A stretch of DNA of 64,000 bases, taken from Scilla litardierei (Eukaryota > Streptophyta > Magnoliopsida > Asparagales > Asparagaceae). Numbering within the stretch: position 1 is the stretch's first letter; each line of letters starts with the position of its first letter. Position numbers and translations under genes: made by a program. Below the pieces are notes generated by a model. That model searched no databases and was not told the origin of the DNA. It saw only the letters and a program-made list of their open reading frames with translations. This document shows positions 36,102 through 47,639 of this stretch, in pieces. The stretch spans positions 163,457,442 to 163,521,441 of the forward strand of contig CM061132.1 in NCBI GenBank assembly GCA_030789695.1, in the 5' to 3' direction.

Positions 36102-36505
36102 CGGTTGGTTTCGTAAGTAATATTCGCTTATAGCTTGAAAAGGAAACGCGGGATGAGTTCGTTTTGTTATATTGACGCTTGTACATTTCGATTTATATTT
36201 AATCCCTCAATGCTTTTTTGTGGGTTCACTTCCATCAAAACATTCCTTTGTGTTTCGTTATTTTTCATGCTGCACAAGCGATCCCTTTTATCTTTGGTGT
36301 CTGTTCTTACCACTAATTTATTGCAATTTAGATCTCTGAACTATTTTCACAAGAAACAATTTTGGATAATATAGCATCTTATTATTATTATTTTATTTCT
36401 TTGACTCACACTGACGAAAAACAGAGTACTCTTTTATGTCGATGGCATTGTTACACCCAAGCCCGTGCTTTCTTCCAGAACAACCGTCATTCTCTGTACT
36501 TCAGG
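36102..36505. other. 3' region between convergent kinase and NB-ARC genes
   Basis: About 400 bp of AT-rich sequence hold the 3' untranslated regions of both genes. No element or coding is seen. Confidence 0.6.
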
Positions 36506-37861
36506 CTACCCACCGCTGCAATACCTTTCCCTTGAGAACTGACGCCGTGGCATGCTCGGATGATAACACAACTCCGCCAGTGTCTGCTGAGAAAGCTCTT
36601 CATCAACAGGTAGCTTCCATACTTGACTTTCTGTTATCATCTTCCAGTATATTGGCTCCAGGTTTGCTGACAAGATGCTGCCAATCATACTGATCATAGC
36701 ACGCGACTCTGCAAAGTTGCTGACAATGTCCCTGCCGATGGCCTCCAACTCAGGACGCTTGCCGCTACCAAACGCCCGTTCTTTGAAGATGGCCCAGGAC
36801 TCCTGTGCTGATAACCTCCTTGCGCCGCGGGAGGGAGTCTCTTCCCCTGCATCAGCCGGTTCCCAGTTCTGTTTCTTCTCAGTGCTAATGACAACTTTCC
36901 GCTTTGTCTCTATGCTGTTCTTTATGATCCACTGCCTCTTCTGCCTGCCGTCATCTCTGATCCACGACCCTCTCAGCTCGACGTTCTTCTTGTTCCTGAT
37001 GTCGTCGAGAACCAGCAGCACTTCCTGCTCCTCCAAGTTGCGGTCCATGGTCCTGTGCACCCAGAATATCGTGCTTGCCGGCTTGCTGATCAGTTCGGAG
37101 AGCTTGGCTGGATCGACGATCTCGGATGCAGCCACCCATATCCTTCTGGTGAAGTGGTTCTGAACTCGTTTGTCGTTGAAGATCGATCGAGCTAGCTCCG
37201 TCGTTCCTCCGGCCCTGCCCTTTCTGTCTATTGGGATTACGCAGGGTCCTGCTTGTTCTGAATCTTTGACCGATAACAGGAGCGAGATGATCTTCTCCTG
37301 ATCCTGATCGTTTTTGCCCAGCAGAGTGATTGGTTCCAGCGGGCAGTTTCGAATCGACATCTTTGTGATCATCTGATTATCAGCGGAATGCTGTTGGCCG
37401 GAGAAATTTTGCTTCTTCAGGATCTTGTTCAGCCTGCTTCTGACGGCCTTCAACTGCATCGCCGTCTTCGGATTTGCACTTCTTTGATTCTACAATGAAT
37501 TTAGTTTTAAGTATGAAAATCCGCAAGTTTTGAACCTGCAGAATTAGTTGAGAAGAAAATAAGTCACCTTATCGTGATCGCTGCCTCCATGAGAGAACAG
37601 CTGCAGGATGCTGTCGATTTCATAGACGATGCCTTTGAGTTCGCGAAACCAAGCTGCAGATGCAGTGCTCTTCCTTTCTGATCTTGCCTTTGCGTCCTTC
37701 AGCGAATGTGCAATCTGTTGGATAGATTCCGAAAGCTTCTTCATCTCTTTATCGGCGCCGGACGGCAGCAAAAGCTCTGCATTGGCCGTGGCCGCAGCCG
37801 CCAGCCCTGCCGACAGATCCTGCAGGAACTTGTGATAGGTTTCCTCTTCGTCGATCGCCAT
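36506..37861 (-). CDS. Truncated CC-NB-ARC (Rx-like) protein, two exons, P-loop lysine absent
   Basis: Exon 1 is 37568-37861 and exon 2 is 36506-37489, with a 78-bp GT-AG intron (37490-37567) and phase-0 joining; 425 residues. The N-terminus is an Rx-type coiled-coil region (about residues 1-130). The NB-ARC part keeps the RNBS-A-like RRIWVAASEIVD, kinase-2 EVLLVLDDI and RNBS-B-like KVVISTEK. The P-loop reads GRAGGTTELA, with Gly where the ATP-binding Lys belongs. The protein stops after a weak ARC region; no MHD motif or LRR follows. Full NLRs are about 900-1400 residues. It may be a decaying NLR or a shortened CN protein; ATP binding is unlikely. Confidence 0.8.
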
Positions 37862-37919
37862 TACAGAAGGAAGCCCTTGAATACTACTTGTTGTGGTGGT
37901 AAGATTTTGAGTTTACGGA

Positions 37920-37930
37920 TATTTATAGAT
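37920..37930 (-). promoter_or_regulatory. TATA box of the NB-ARC gene
   Basis: The minus strand reads CTATAAATA about 60 bases before the ATG at 37861, a plausible core promoter. Confidence 0.6.
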
Positions 37931-38082
37931 GGTTTGAGACTTGGTCCCCAAGAAATTCAGTTTGCTTGGTGAGAAAGTTTTGACCAAAACCCAGATGCCA
38001 TGGGATTTCACTTCTTTATTGGGTTGTTTTCATTCAGCTCGCACTAAATGATCCTAAAATCGCAAGGGTATGGTTTTTGTTA

Positions 38083-38378
38083 GGGCCTGTTGTTTTGTGT
38101 TTAAATTTGAGTTGGTTGAAGTTGTGAATAGTGTGGTGAAAATGAGTATTGTGTTTTTTTGGGTGAAAGTGGGTTGTGAATGTGGATGTTGGAATTTTTT
38201 GTGGCTCCCACACAACTTTATTGTGTGTGATTTGTGGCCACGTCAGCAACTTTTACAGTCAAAGAAGCCAACACAAAAGAACAGGACGAGTGAAAGTGAG
38301 GATGAAAATGAGTGAATAGTGGGAGGAATAGTGAAATCTCTCACTTTCACAAACATTTAAACGCAAAAGAACAGGCCC
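38083..38378. mobile_element. Tourist-like MITE (PIF/Harbinger)
   Basis: 296 bp with inverted ends GGGCCTGTTGTTTTG and CAAAAGAACAGGCCC; similarity continues for about 30 bases. TTA duplications flank it (38080-38082 and 38379-38381). A TTA/TAA duplication with GGGCCTGTT ends marks PIF/Harbinger MITEs. It lies about 220 bp upstream of the NB-ARC start codon. Confidence 0.92.
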
Positions 38379-38381
38379 TTA

Positions 38382-38951
38382 GATGATTCAAGGATAAGCT
38401 TCATATAAATACCTTATTGTTTCCTACACGTGGCATTCATGTTCTGCAGTGTGTTTCCCTGTCCTAAAATATGTTTTTAAACATGAGTGAACCTTGGGGA
38501 AATTGGACTCTTGATCCGCTGGTTGCAAAAAGTTTTATTGTTCGAAACTCATTGAATTTGCAACAAGGGGATCGATGGTCAAAAAAATGTTTGATTTTTT
38601 GGATGTTTATTATGATGTATGAACATACCTGAAAGATATAAAGAATAAAAATAGGAGATGTATGCGTGGGTGGTACACAGTGTTGAAACTAAGATACCTA
38701 AACTCAACTGCAGACTCTTACACAGAAGATGTATGTCTTAAGATGTATGTCTTGATAGGAGACAATACATACTGGAATTCTGTGTTATCTAACGGTCTCT
38801 TGCACAGAAATCATTCGCATCACATAACATTCTAAGAAGAAGTTACAAAAGGCATAGAAGATCATTATTTCCATGTATTTCTTCGCGAAAAGAGTGGAAT
38901 TAATAAACAAAAATTTTAAAATAATTTTATAAATCAATCAAATTCAAATTT
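38382..38951. other. Intergenic AT-rich sequence
   Basis: No coding or element border is seen until the target duplication AATTT (38947-38951) of the Tat-like element. Confidence 0.6.
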
Positions 38952-40026
38952 TGTTACGACCTAAAGATCGTAGTAGCCCAACTCCCGCCCGGATCCGCTA
39001 ACATACCCCTTTAGCTCACCATTTAACAATTAGGGCCGCCGCCCCGAAAACCCGGGGCATCACGGAGATAGGCGCGCCTTACAGCGCTCCCCGAAACGGC
39101 CGAGGCGAACAACTGTAGCCGGCCGAGGCGAACAACCGCAGCCGCCCGACCCACCGGGGTAGCGCGTTTGGGGACGCTTGGGTAGCTAGGCCAGGCCTAT
39201 TGACGGGCGCGGCCGGGCCGGACAACCCCCGACCGGAACGGCCCGTCCGATTCCCGCGAACCGCGGCGCCAAAAGTGAGCTAGACCTTTAGTTCGACGCT
39301 AACGACAAACAGCCTAGGATAAGGACACGACTGACACATACGTCACCCGACCGCCTGACAAAGCACCCCCAGGCGGCTGACCTGACCGGCGGTTAGTGCT
39401 TTCGGCCCTGACATCCCGACAAAAGCACCCCTGGGCCGTGGCGCCGCCTGACAGAGGCAGGTCAGAAACTCCTGTTCCCGATGTCCTTGTCCGAAGCTTC
39501 CGCTGACACCCGAGCCAGCTCAGCACGCCTAGTCATCACCCGTCAGGTATAAATACCTCCTCTCCTCTTACGGAGAGGAGGTTGGAAAAACTCTCTGATC
39601 ATTTGTGATTCATACACGAGAGCAAAGGTCCTCCATATCTTTGCCCTCCCACCTATAGCTCGTCACGCGAGGCGGACACACCGTTAGTCCGGTCGGCGTG
39701 TCTAGCCCCCCTTTTAAGCCCTTTTACTGACTTAGGCATCGGAGGGGCTAAGGGTTGGACCCCAACCCCGCCCTTCTGACGAGTTGTTCGTGCTGCAGGA
39801 GAGCTCGCCCCTTGACCAAAGTCAGCGCCAGCCTCCCGCCGTCCAACCTTCCTCAGTGGCGTCCAGCAAGATACGATCCCGTGGGCTCCACCGGCAACGG
39901 ATCCAACCTCTTCATCCCACTAATCACTTGTAAAACAGCCTACCCGAATCCCCATTTCCATATAACCACTGTGCCCTTGGTTCCCCATAATACAAATTCA
40001 TTGTACGCGAGTTCCACCTCGTAACA
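38952..40026 (+). repeat. 5' LTR of the Tat-like element
   Basis: 1075 bp, TGTTACGACC to CTCGTAACA. It contains a TATAAATA box (39548-39555) and directly behind it a perfect 10-bp hairpin. Confidence 0.95.
39548..39581 (+). promoter_or_regulatory. LTR TATA box followed by perfect hairpin
   Basis: TATAAATA (39548-39555) is followed at once by CCTCCTCTCC-TCTTAC-GGAGAGGAGG (39556-39581), a perfect 10-bp stem with a 6-base loop. Transcription from such a TATA would start in or just after the right arm. The second LTR repeats both features (51777-51810). Confidence 0.75.
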
Positions 40027-40028
40027 AT

Positions 40029-40046
40029 TGGCGCCGTCTGTGGGAA
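40029..40046 (+). promoter_or_regulatory. Primer-binding site of the Tat-like element
   Basis: TGGCGCCGTCTGTGGGAA two bases after the LTR. This primer site, distinct from the Met-tRNA sites elsewhere in the window, is typical of Tat-lineage elements. Confidence 0.85.
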
Positions 40047-40061
40047 CGAAGGGTCACACCC

Positions 40062-42880
40062 ATGTTAGACTCCATGCCGATTCCGCGGAACCCTGACCAC
40101 GGCAAAGATCCCGTGGGACAGGAACCGCTCTCTCTGCAAATTACTCCGGCGTCCGACGCCCTCCCGGGCGTGGGCACCGAAACTGAACCTACTTCATCCT
40201 ACGTCGTCTTGAAAAGCTTCGAGGCTGTCACTCAGGCCGGGGGAGGCTATCAGACAACCGGAACGGGGCCGCCGCCCGGCCCCTCGGAGCCCCAGAACGT
40301 GAGGCGGAACCTCCGCCTTCAGTTCGAAGAGGAAGGAGAAAACAGGGGGCTCGCGGAGGAGATTGCGGCCCAGCAAAGACTCCTGGAAGAGGAGGTGGAA
40401 GTTGCACAGCGGTGGAAGCGCCTAGGGGAGGCGGCCGCGGCGCAAAGGCGCTTGGACGAGGCGGCCGAGACCTCCCGAAAGGCCTACCAGGAAGAAGATG
40501 CCGCCCGCCGCCAACTCCGCTTCATTGTCGCGGAACGCGAGAGGCTAAGGAGGGAAAACAGGAGCAACCGAGAAGTCCTGGAAAAGACGGCGACGGGCCG
40601 GCAGCCCGGGAACGGGCGGGACCCGTTGCTGAACGGGTCCCCGCCTGGAGAAGGCGGCCCGCATCACCAGCACCACCCCTCCGATACCCTGCACGAGGAA
40701 GCCGTTTGTCGACAACTACGCTTCCTCACCGCCGAGCGCGAGAGACTCCTTCGGGAGAATCAAGAACGGATGGAGGCCCGGGGAGAGCTGGCCGGGAGAA
40801 CCTGGCGCTGGGATAACCATAGCCCGCAACCCGTCGAGTCCTCGACCCGGGGAAGGAGCCCCGCCGGGCGACCGTCGGGCTACTCCCCGGGGACGGAGGA
40901 CCGTCGACGGCCGAGACGCGACCGAAGCCAGACCCCCGAATGGCGGAGAGGGGACGCGCCGAGCCGCCCAACCTACCCGGAGGAGGCCACGCCACTTGCA
41001 CGGTGGATCACGTCCGCCCCAAGGCCCATAAGGTTCAAACCCCCCCATTTGGCCACATACAACGGGAGGGGCGACCCCCTCACGCACGTGCAACAATACC
41101 GGGGGGGGCGATGGAGGCCCAGGACGTGGATGAGGCGTTCCTATGCCGACATTTCTCCCAAAGCCTGAGGGACACCGTGTTGGACTGGTACTTTGGCTTG
41201 CCCGCGAGGTCCGTAGGGAGCTTTGGCGAACTATCCCATAAGTTCTGCCAAGAGTTCCGGGCCGGGCGGACGAAAAAGAAGCCCTTAGACTATCTCAGCA
41301 CGATAGTCCAAGGAGAAGGAGAGACAACGGGTAGATACCTCCGCCGTTTTCAGGAGGAGAGACGGGCGGTGGTGACGTGTGGCGATGAGGTGCTTATGCT
41401 GGCCTTCAAATCGGGGCTGCGGACTCGGAGCCTCCATAAATCCCTGCTCCGGGATCCGCCAACCGATTATGAGGCATTGGTTGCTATGGCGGAGAGACAC
41501 GCGTTGGCCGAGGAGACTCTCGGCGCCAAGGCCTTGTTCCCCCCGGCGAAACCCCCCCAAGGCGAACCCCGGTCACATCCACGGCCGAGGCAGGAAGAGG
41601 GACACCGTGGTCACGACCAACTGGCCCGACCAAGGGGGGAACCGCTCGGGCCTCGCCCGCAAGATCGACCTGGCCCGACGCGCGATTTCGCTCCGGCCCA
41701 AGGGCTCCCTCGAGTCGTCCCGAGACAAGAAGGCCCCCTACGGGCACATTACACGCAACTCAATGCCTCCTTGATTGAGGTGATGGCTGCGGCTACACGG
41801 GCCGGACTGCTGCCGGAGCCGCCCCGAGAAATGAAGTCGGACCCCGCCCGGAGAGATTTTAAGAAATACTGCCGATACCACCGGGACCACGGCCACGACA
41901 CCGACAACTGCTTCACCCTTAAAAGGGAAATCGAGCGGCTGATCCAGGAGGGCCACCTGGGGGACTTCGTCGGAGGCCGGAGACCGGACCGGGAAGATGG
42001 GAACCACCGAAGAGCACGGAGGGCGGACCCTCCGGTAGGCGACGAGCGGGAAGAGCTTCACCCCCCGAAACCCGTCATGCGCATAAACACGATATGCGGC
42101 GGGCCATCTTCAGGAGGGGCATCGTCGTCAGGCAAAAAGGCATATGCGAGACAAGTAATGACGGCGGGTCTTGGAGGGGAACAGAGAGGGAGAAGGATGG
42201 CCTACCCTCCCATTACTTTCAGCGACGAGGACCTAGAGGGGATCGAGCAGCCCCACGACGACGCCATCGTCATCGATGCGCAGATTGGGACGGCCATCGT
42301 CAGCCGCCTCCTGATCGACACCGGGAGTTCTTGCGACATCCTGTACATGTCCACAATCGGGAAGATGGGGTTAAGGCCGACGGACCTGAGACCCTGCACT
42401 GGACCCCTCGTCGGTTTCACCGGTCACTCGACCCCCATCATGGGAGTGATCACCTTACCGATAACCCTCGGAGAAGAGCCGCAGGTCGTCACTCGAATGA
42501 CGATGTTCGTTGTGGTCGACATTATGTCGGCGTACAATGGGATCATAGGACGACCTTACATGTCGGCCATTGGAGCGCTCCCCAGCCTCCTCCATCAGAT
42601 GGTCAAGTTCCAGACCCCCCGAGGGGTGGGGATCGTACGGGGAAGCCAGAAGCTGTCTCGGAGCTGCTACGTAGGGTCGACCAAGCACAAAGGACCAGAG
42701 GTGAACCTGAAGATCGACTCCCTGAGGCGGAGTTATGACCCCCACCAGCCAGAGTTAGCTCCAGCCGATGCCACTGCCGAGGGAAATAGGATCGACCACA
42801 CGCCCACCACCGCCACCACCCCCCCCCCCCATGAGAAGGACGGGCAAATCACTCCAAGGGGCGCGGTGCGCAGGTCGTGA
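40062..42880 (+). CDS. gag-protease polyprotein of the Tat-like element (one frame change at a G8 run)
   Basis: The ATG at 40062 opens a 360-codon frame with a long Arg/Glu/Ala-rich coiled coil (about residues 85-180 and 225-245) and RPIRFKPPHLATYNGRGDP. The capsid continues one frame over from about 41,110 with EAFLCRHFSQSLRDTVLDWY and LDYLSTIVQGEGE. A zinc-binding motif, CRYHRDHGHDTDNCFTLKREI, appears near 41,870 and the aspartic protease site LIDTGSSCDILYM near 42,310, with GRPYMSAIGALPS after it. The stop is at 42878. The switch falls on eight Gs at 41101-41108; the run may vary or be miscalled, or gag may be defective. Virus-like particle and maturation roles follow from the family. Confidence 0.87.
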
Positions 42881-42979
42881 CATAGCCCGGAACTGTAAGT
42901 CCTGAACGAAGTACCTTGTTCCTTTCTTTTATATTCGAATTTCGCCTTTGCTGCATGACAATTTCAGTTCAACCCTGTC

Positions 42980-45536
42980 AAAGACTCCGGGGCAGGACCA
43001 ATCCTCGCCACCCAAACCGGAGAGGGGCACGGGCCGAGCTGCGTACTCGCTCCCCCCCAGGAAGACCTCCGGGGCAAGTTCACTGAGCTTGGCCACCCAA
43101 ACCGGAGCGCCATATGCGGGGTAGGCGACGGCCCAATACCCGTCCGACTATAGAGGCTGCGGGGAGGCGACGGCCCAATACCCGCCCTCTCAAAGACTCC
43201 GGGGCAGGACCAATCCTCGCCACCCAAACCGGAGAGGGGCACGGGCCGAGCTGCGTACTCGCTCCCCCCCCCCCCCAGGAAGACCTCCGGGGCAAGTTCA
43301 CTGAGCTTGGCCACCCAAACCGGAGCGCCATATGCGGGGTAGGCGACGGCCCAATACCCGTCCGACTATAGAGGCTGCGGGGAGGCGACGGCCCAATACC
43401 CTCCCTCTCAAAGACTCCGGGGCAGGACCAATCCTCGCCACCCAAACCGGAGAGGGGCACGGGCCGAGCTGCGTTCTCGCTCCCCCCCCCAGGAAGACCT
43501 CCGGGGCAAGTTCACTGAGCTTGGCCACCCAAACCGGAGCGCCATATGCGGGGTAGGCGACGGCCCAATACCCGTCCGACTATAGAGACGGCCCAATACC
43601 CGCCCTCTCAAAGACTCCGGGGCAGGACCAATCCTCGCCACCCAAACCGGAGAGGGGCACGGGCCGAGCTACGTACTCGCTCCCCCCCCCAGGAAGACCT
43701 CCGGGGCAAGTTCACTGAGCTTGTCCACCCAAACCGGAGCGCCATATGCGGGGTAGGCGACGGCCCAATACCCGTCCGACTATAGAGGCTGCGGGGAGGC
43801 GACGGCCCAATACCCGCCCTCTCAAAGACTCCGGGGCAGGACCAATCCTCGCCACCCAAACCGGAGAGGGACACGGGCCGAGCTGCGTACTCGCTCCCCC
43901 CCCCCAGGAAGACCTCCGGGGCAAGTTCACGGAGCTTGGCCACCCAAACCGGAGCGCCATATGCGGGGTAGGCGACGGCCCAATACCCGTCCGACTATAG
44001 AGGCTGCGGGGAGGCGACGGCCCAATACCCGCCCTCTCAAAGACTCCGGGGCAGGACCAATCCTCGCCACCCAAACCGGAGAGGGGCACGGGCCGAGCTG
44101 CGTACTCGCTCCCCCCCCAGGAAGACCTCCGGGGCAAGTTCACGGAGCTTGGCCACCCAAACCGGAGCGCCATATGCGGGGTAGGCGACGGCCCAATACC
44201 CGTCCGACTATAGAGGCTACGGGGAGGCGACGGCCCAATACCCGCCCTCTCAAAGACTCCGGGGCAGGACCAATCCTCGCCACCCAAACCGGAGAGGGGC
44301 ACGGGCCGAGCTGCGTACTCGCTCCCCCCCCAGGAAGACCTCCGGGGCAAGTTCACTGAGCTTGGCCACCCAAACCGGAGCGCCATATGCGGGGTAGGCG
44401 ACGGCCCAATACCCGTCCGACTATAGAGGCTGCGGGGAGGCGACGGCCCAATACCCGCCCTCTCAAAGACTCCGGGGCAGGACCAATCCTCGCCACCCAA
44501 ACCGGAGAGGGGCACGGGCCGAGCTGCGTACTCGCTCCCCCCCAGGAAGACCTCCGGGGCAAGTTCACTGAGCTTGGCCACCCAAACCGGAGCGCCATAT
44601 GCGGGGTAGGCGACGGCCCAATGCCCGTCCGACTATAGAGGCTGCGGGGAGGCGACGGCCCAATACCCGCCCTCTCAAAGACTCCGGGGCAGGACCAATC
44701 CTCGCCACCCAAACCGGAGAGGGGCACGGGCCGAGCTGCGTACTCGCTCCCCCCCCCCCCGGAAGACCTCCGGGGCAAGTTCACTGAGCTTGGCCACCCA
44801 AACCGGAGCGCCATATGCGGGGTAGGCGACGGCCCAATACCCGTCCGACTATAGAGGCTGCGGGGAGGCGACGGCCCAATACCCGCCCTCTCAAAGACTC
44901 CGGGGCAGGACCAATCCTCGCCACCCAAACCGGAGAGGGGCACGGGCCGAGCTGCGTACTCGCTCCCCCCCCCCCAGGAAGACCTCCGGGGCAAGTTCAC
45001 TGAGCTTGGCCACCCAAACCGGAGCGCCATATGCGGGGTAGGCGACGGCCCAATACCCGTCCGACTATAGAGGCTGCGGGGAGGCGACGGCCCAATGCCC
45101 GCCCTCTCAAAGACTCCGGGGCAGGACCAATCCTCGCCACCCAAACCGGAGAGGGGCACGGGCCGAGCTGCGTACTCGCTCCCCCCCAGGAAGACCTCCG
45201 GGGCAAGTTCACTGAGCTTGGCCACCCAAACCGGAGCGCCATATGCGGGGTAGGCGACGGCCCAATACCCGTCCGACTATAGAGGCTGCGGGGAGGCGAC
45301 GGCCCAATACCCGCCCTCTCAAAGACTCCAGGGCAGGACCAATCCTCGCCACCCAAACCGGAGAGGGGCACGGGCCGAGCTGCGTACTCGCTCCCCCCCC
45401 CCAGGAAGACCTCCGGGGCAAGTTCACTGAGCTTGGCCACCCAAACCGGAGCGCCATATGCGGGGTAGGCGACGGCCCAATACCCGTCCGACTATAGAGG
45501 CTGCGGGGAGGCGACGGCCCAATACCCGCCCTCTCT
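42980..45536. repeat. Tandem array, about 12 units of ~214 bp, inside the Tat-like element
   Basis: The landmark AAAGACTCCGG recurs about every 200-218 bp (42980, 43192, 43410, 43610, 43824, 44039, 44252, 44465, 44677, 44893, 45109, 45321). Each unit has two copies of GCCACCCAAACCGGAG, two of GGCGACGGCCCAATACCCG, and a C run of 7-16 bases whose length differs between units. Units are otherwise nearly identical. The long ORFs across it are by-products of the repetition. It sits where pol would be expected. Confidence 0.95.
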
Positions 45537-47639
45537 CGTCCTCTTGCTCCTCACCCTCCTCGTCTCCATCCCCCTCCTCGCCGCCGCTTGCGACGAGCCC
45601 ATCAAGATCGACCTCTATCGGCGGGACCAGGCCAGCCGCCTTCTCCTTCATCCGAGCCAGGCAGTCATCCCATCCCTCCACGCGGCCCTTCCTTATGCCC
45701 TCGACCATCGAATCTCTAAGGGCGGGGATGACGGTTGTCTCCTGATACGTCCGGAATTCCTCGACCCTACGGGCCAACTCCTCCTCGGCGGCCTTGGCAC
45801 GCCCCGCTAGATCCTCCGCACGAGCCTCCTCCCTCCGAAGGGCCCCCTCCAGCTCCTTCGCTCTCTCTCCAGCCTCGGTCGCCCTCTGCTCATAATCGGA
45901 CACGACCTTATTCAGGCGCTCTACTTCAGCCTCATATCGGCAGCCCCGCTCCCTCTCCTTCTCCAGGTCCTCGCCGGCTCTCTTACGAACGGCAGCGAAC
46001 TCGGCGACCATTCTAGCCACGGCGCCTTCGGCCTTATGTATGGCCGGCACGTGCTGCATCATCCCGAGCATCAAGTTGAGGATCTGCGTAAAGAAACGCC
46101 GAAAAATAAACACATTTAGGGCGTCCGCTAAAACCCGCCAAAAGACGTCACCCGTCTTACATAACATACCTGGACGCCATGCATCACCGCGGTCCCGCAC
46201 AGACCCTCAGGCTCCACCGCTTCCAGCGCCACCCTATCGCGAGGCAGGAAGATGTTCTCTGCCAGCCTCACCGCCACGCTCCCATCCTCAAACACGGACT
46301 CATTATTCGCCACTTTGTACGGCGCCCGATGAAGCGCCCCGTCGGGATAGCCCTCGACATCGGTCCTCTTGGCCTTAAACTTGGCCAGTGCGGCCTCACA
46401 GTGGGGGTCGGTTGGCGCTCTCTCGAGGCCAAACATGGGACAACCATAAGGCCAAGGGTCCCATCCTCCTGATCCGGTCGGGCCACTCGACGCCTCGGCC
46501 CTATGCGACTGACCGCTAGGATCCGCCCCCTCCCCCCCTGCGGGTGCCATGGGGCTAGGCGATCTCGTTCGGGGCAGTTCCGCCCCTCCCCCTGTCGACC
46601 CTTCATCGTCGCCCTCCAGGTCGATGATGGGATCCGCCACGCCATCCCCAGCTCCGCCATCCAACGGACCGCTTTCCCCTGGCGCGTCATGCCCTGACGA
46701 CTTCGCCGACCTCTTCCTCCTCTTCGTTGACGCTGGCACCCTAGTCGAGCTCCCAGCCCCTCCTTCCGCTCGTGCCCTCTTGGGGCCACCTCTTGCCGAC
46801 GATCGCCACGCCTGATCCGCGGCCCTCCGCATCATTTCCTCAAGGGATAGACTCATCGTGCCACCTGCCAAAGAGAGAAAGTTCAGCGTAAGCATATCAG
46901 GTGCAGGAACACCCAAATCTCTTGTACCTTCGGGCCATATATAGGCCGTTATCATCTCAGCCCGAGATAGCGTCCGATAATCTCGGCCCTCTGCTGGTAT
47001 AGCCATTAAAATCTGGGCCACCAACTTCTCCTCGTCCCCCAATTCCACCACCTCTCTCGCCTCGGGATTCAGCTCGGCCCAATCAGCCCTTATCAGCACT
47101 TCCTCCGGCACCTCCACAAACACATACTGCTGGCGCCACAATTTAATTTTGCCAGGCAACCCCCTGATGAGCGGATGCGTCCTCTTCGCGGATAGATAGT
47201 AACACGATCCCAACCTCTTGACCAAGAAGAAGTGGCGAAATAAGGACAGGGATGGGTTAACCTGATTGCTTACACACAGCACTAGGAACCCCACAATGGC
47301 ACTGATGGCATTGGGCATCAGACGATACAGGGGCAGTTCCAGGAAGTTCAACACTTCCAGCACGAACGGATGAGGGGGAAAGCGCAAACCCTGCTCAAAT
47401 GAAGAGACGTATACTCCAACCTCCCGGTCACCCGCAAAACACACCCTTTCCTGCGGCTCCGGTTCACGAACCGAATATGGCGGCCTGACGTACTTCGTGA
47501 AGATCTCCCCAATGGATTTCTTCAGCACCGACTTCACGCCCGCAATCTCGACGGGCACCCTTCCAGTCTCCGCGGCGGAACTTCCTTCCCCAACTACCCC
47601 AGAACCCTGACCCCGAATCGGAGACATCGAGGAAGACAT
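45424..47639 (-). CDS. Antisense gene 1 of the Tat-like element (Transposase_28-like plus coiled coil), three exons
   Basis: Exons 46928-47639, 46170-46864 and 45424-46083 (minus), separated by 63-bp and 86-bp GT-AG introns, join in frame to 688 residues. Exon 1 has the conserved block VGVYVSSFEQGLRFPPHPF, LNFLELPLYRL and NPSLSLFRHFFLVKR, like the plant Transposase_28 family (PF04195) found antisense in Tat elements. Exon 2 is a Ser/Gly/Pro-rich linker ending in NESVFEDGSVAVRLAENIFL. Exon 3 is a long coiled coil (Glu/Arg/Ala). The last ~30 residues run into the tandem array, so the original C-terminus has probably been replaced. Molecular function is unknown. Confidence 0.8.

Noticed and set aside
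36675..37163. Plus-strand ORF opposite the NB-ARC exon
   Set aside because: It is the mirror of the NB-ARC coding sequence; the kinase-2 motif, splice sites and TATA box all support the minus strand.
43114..45497. Many ORFs of 62-290 codons in both strands of the tandem array
   Set aside because: They repeat the same peptide with the period of the array and arise because the unit length keeps frames open. Only the antisense gene 1 frame that enters from 46,083 has outside support.
42980..45536. CRISPR-like array
   Set aside because: The units are long, without unique spacers, inside a plant LTR retrotransposon.
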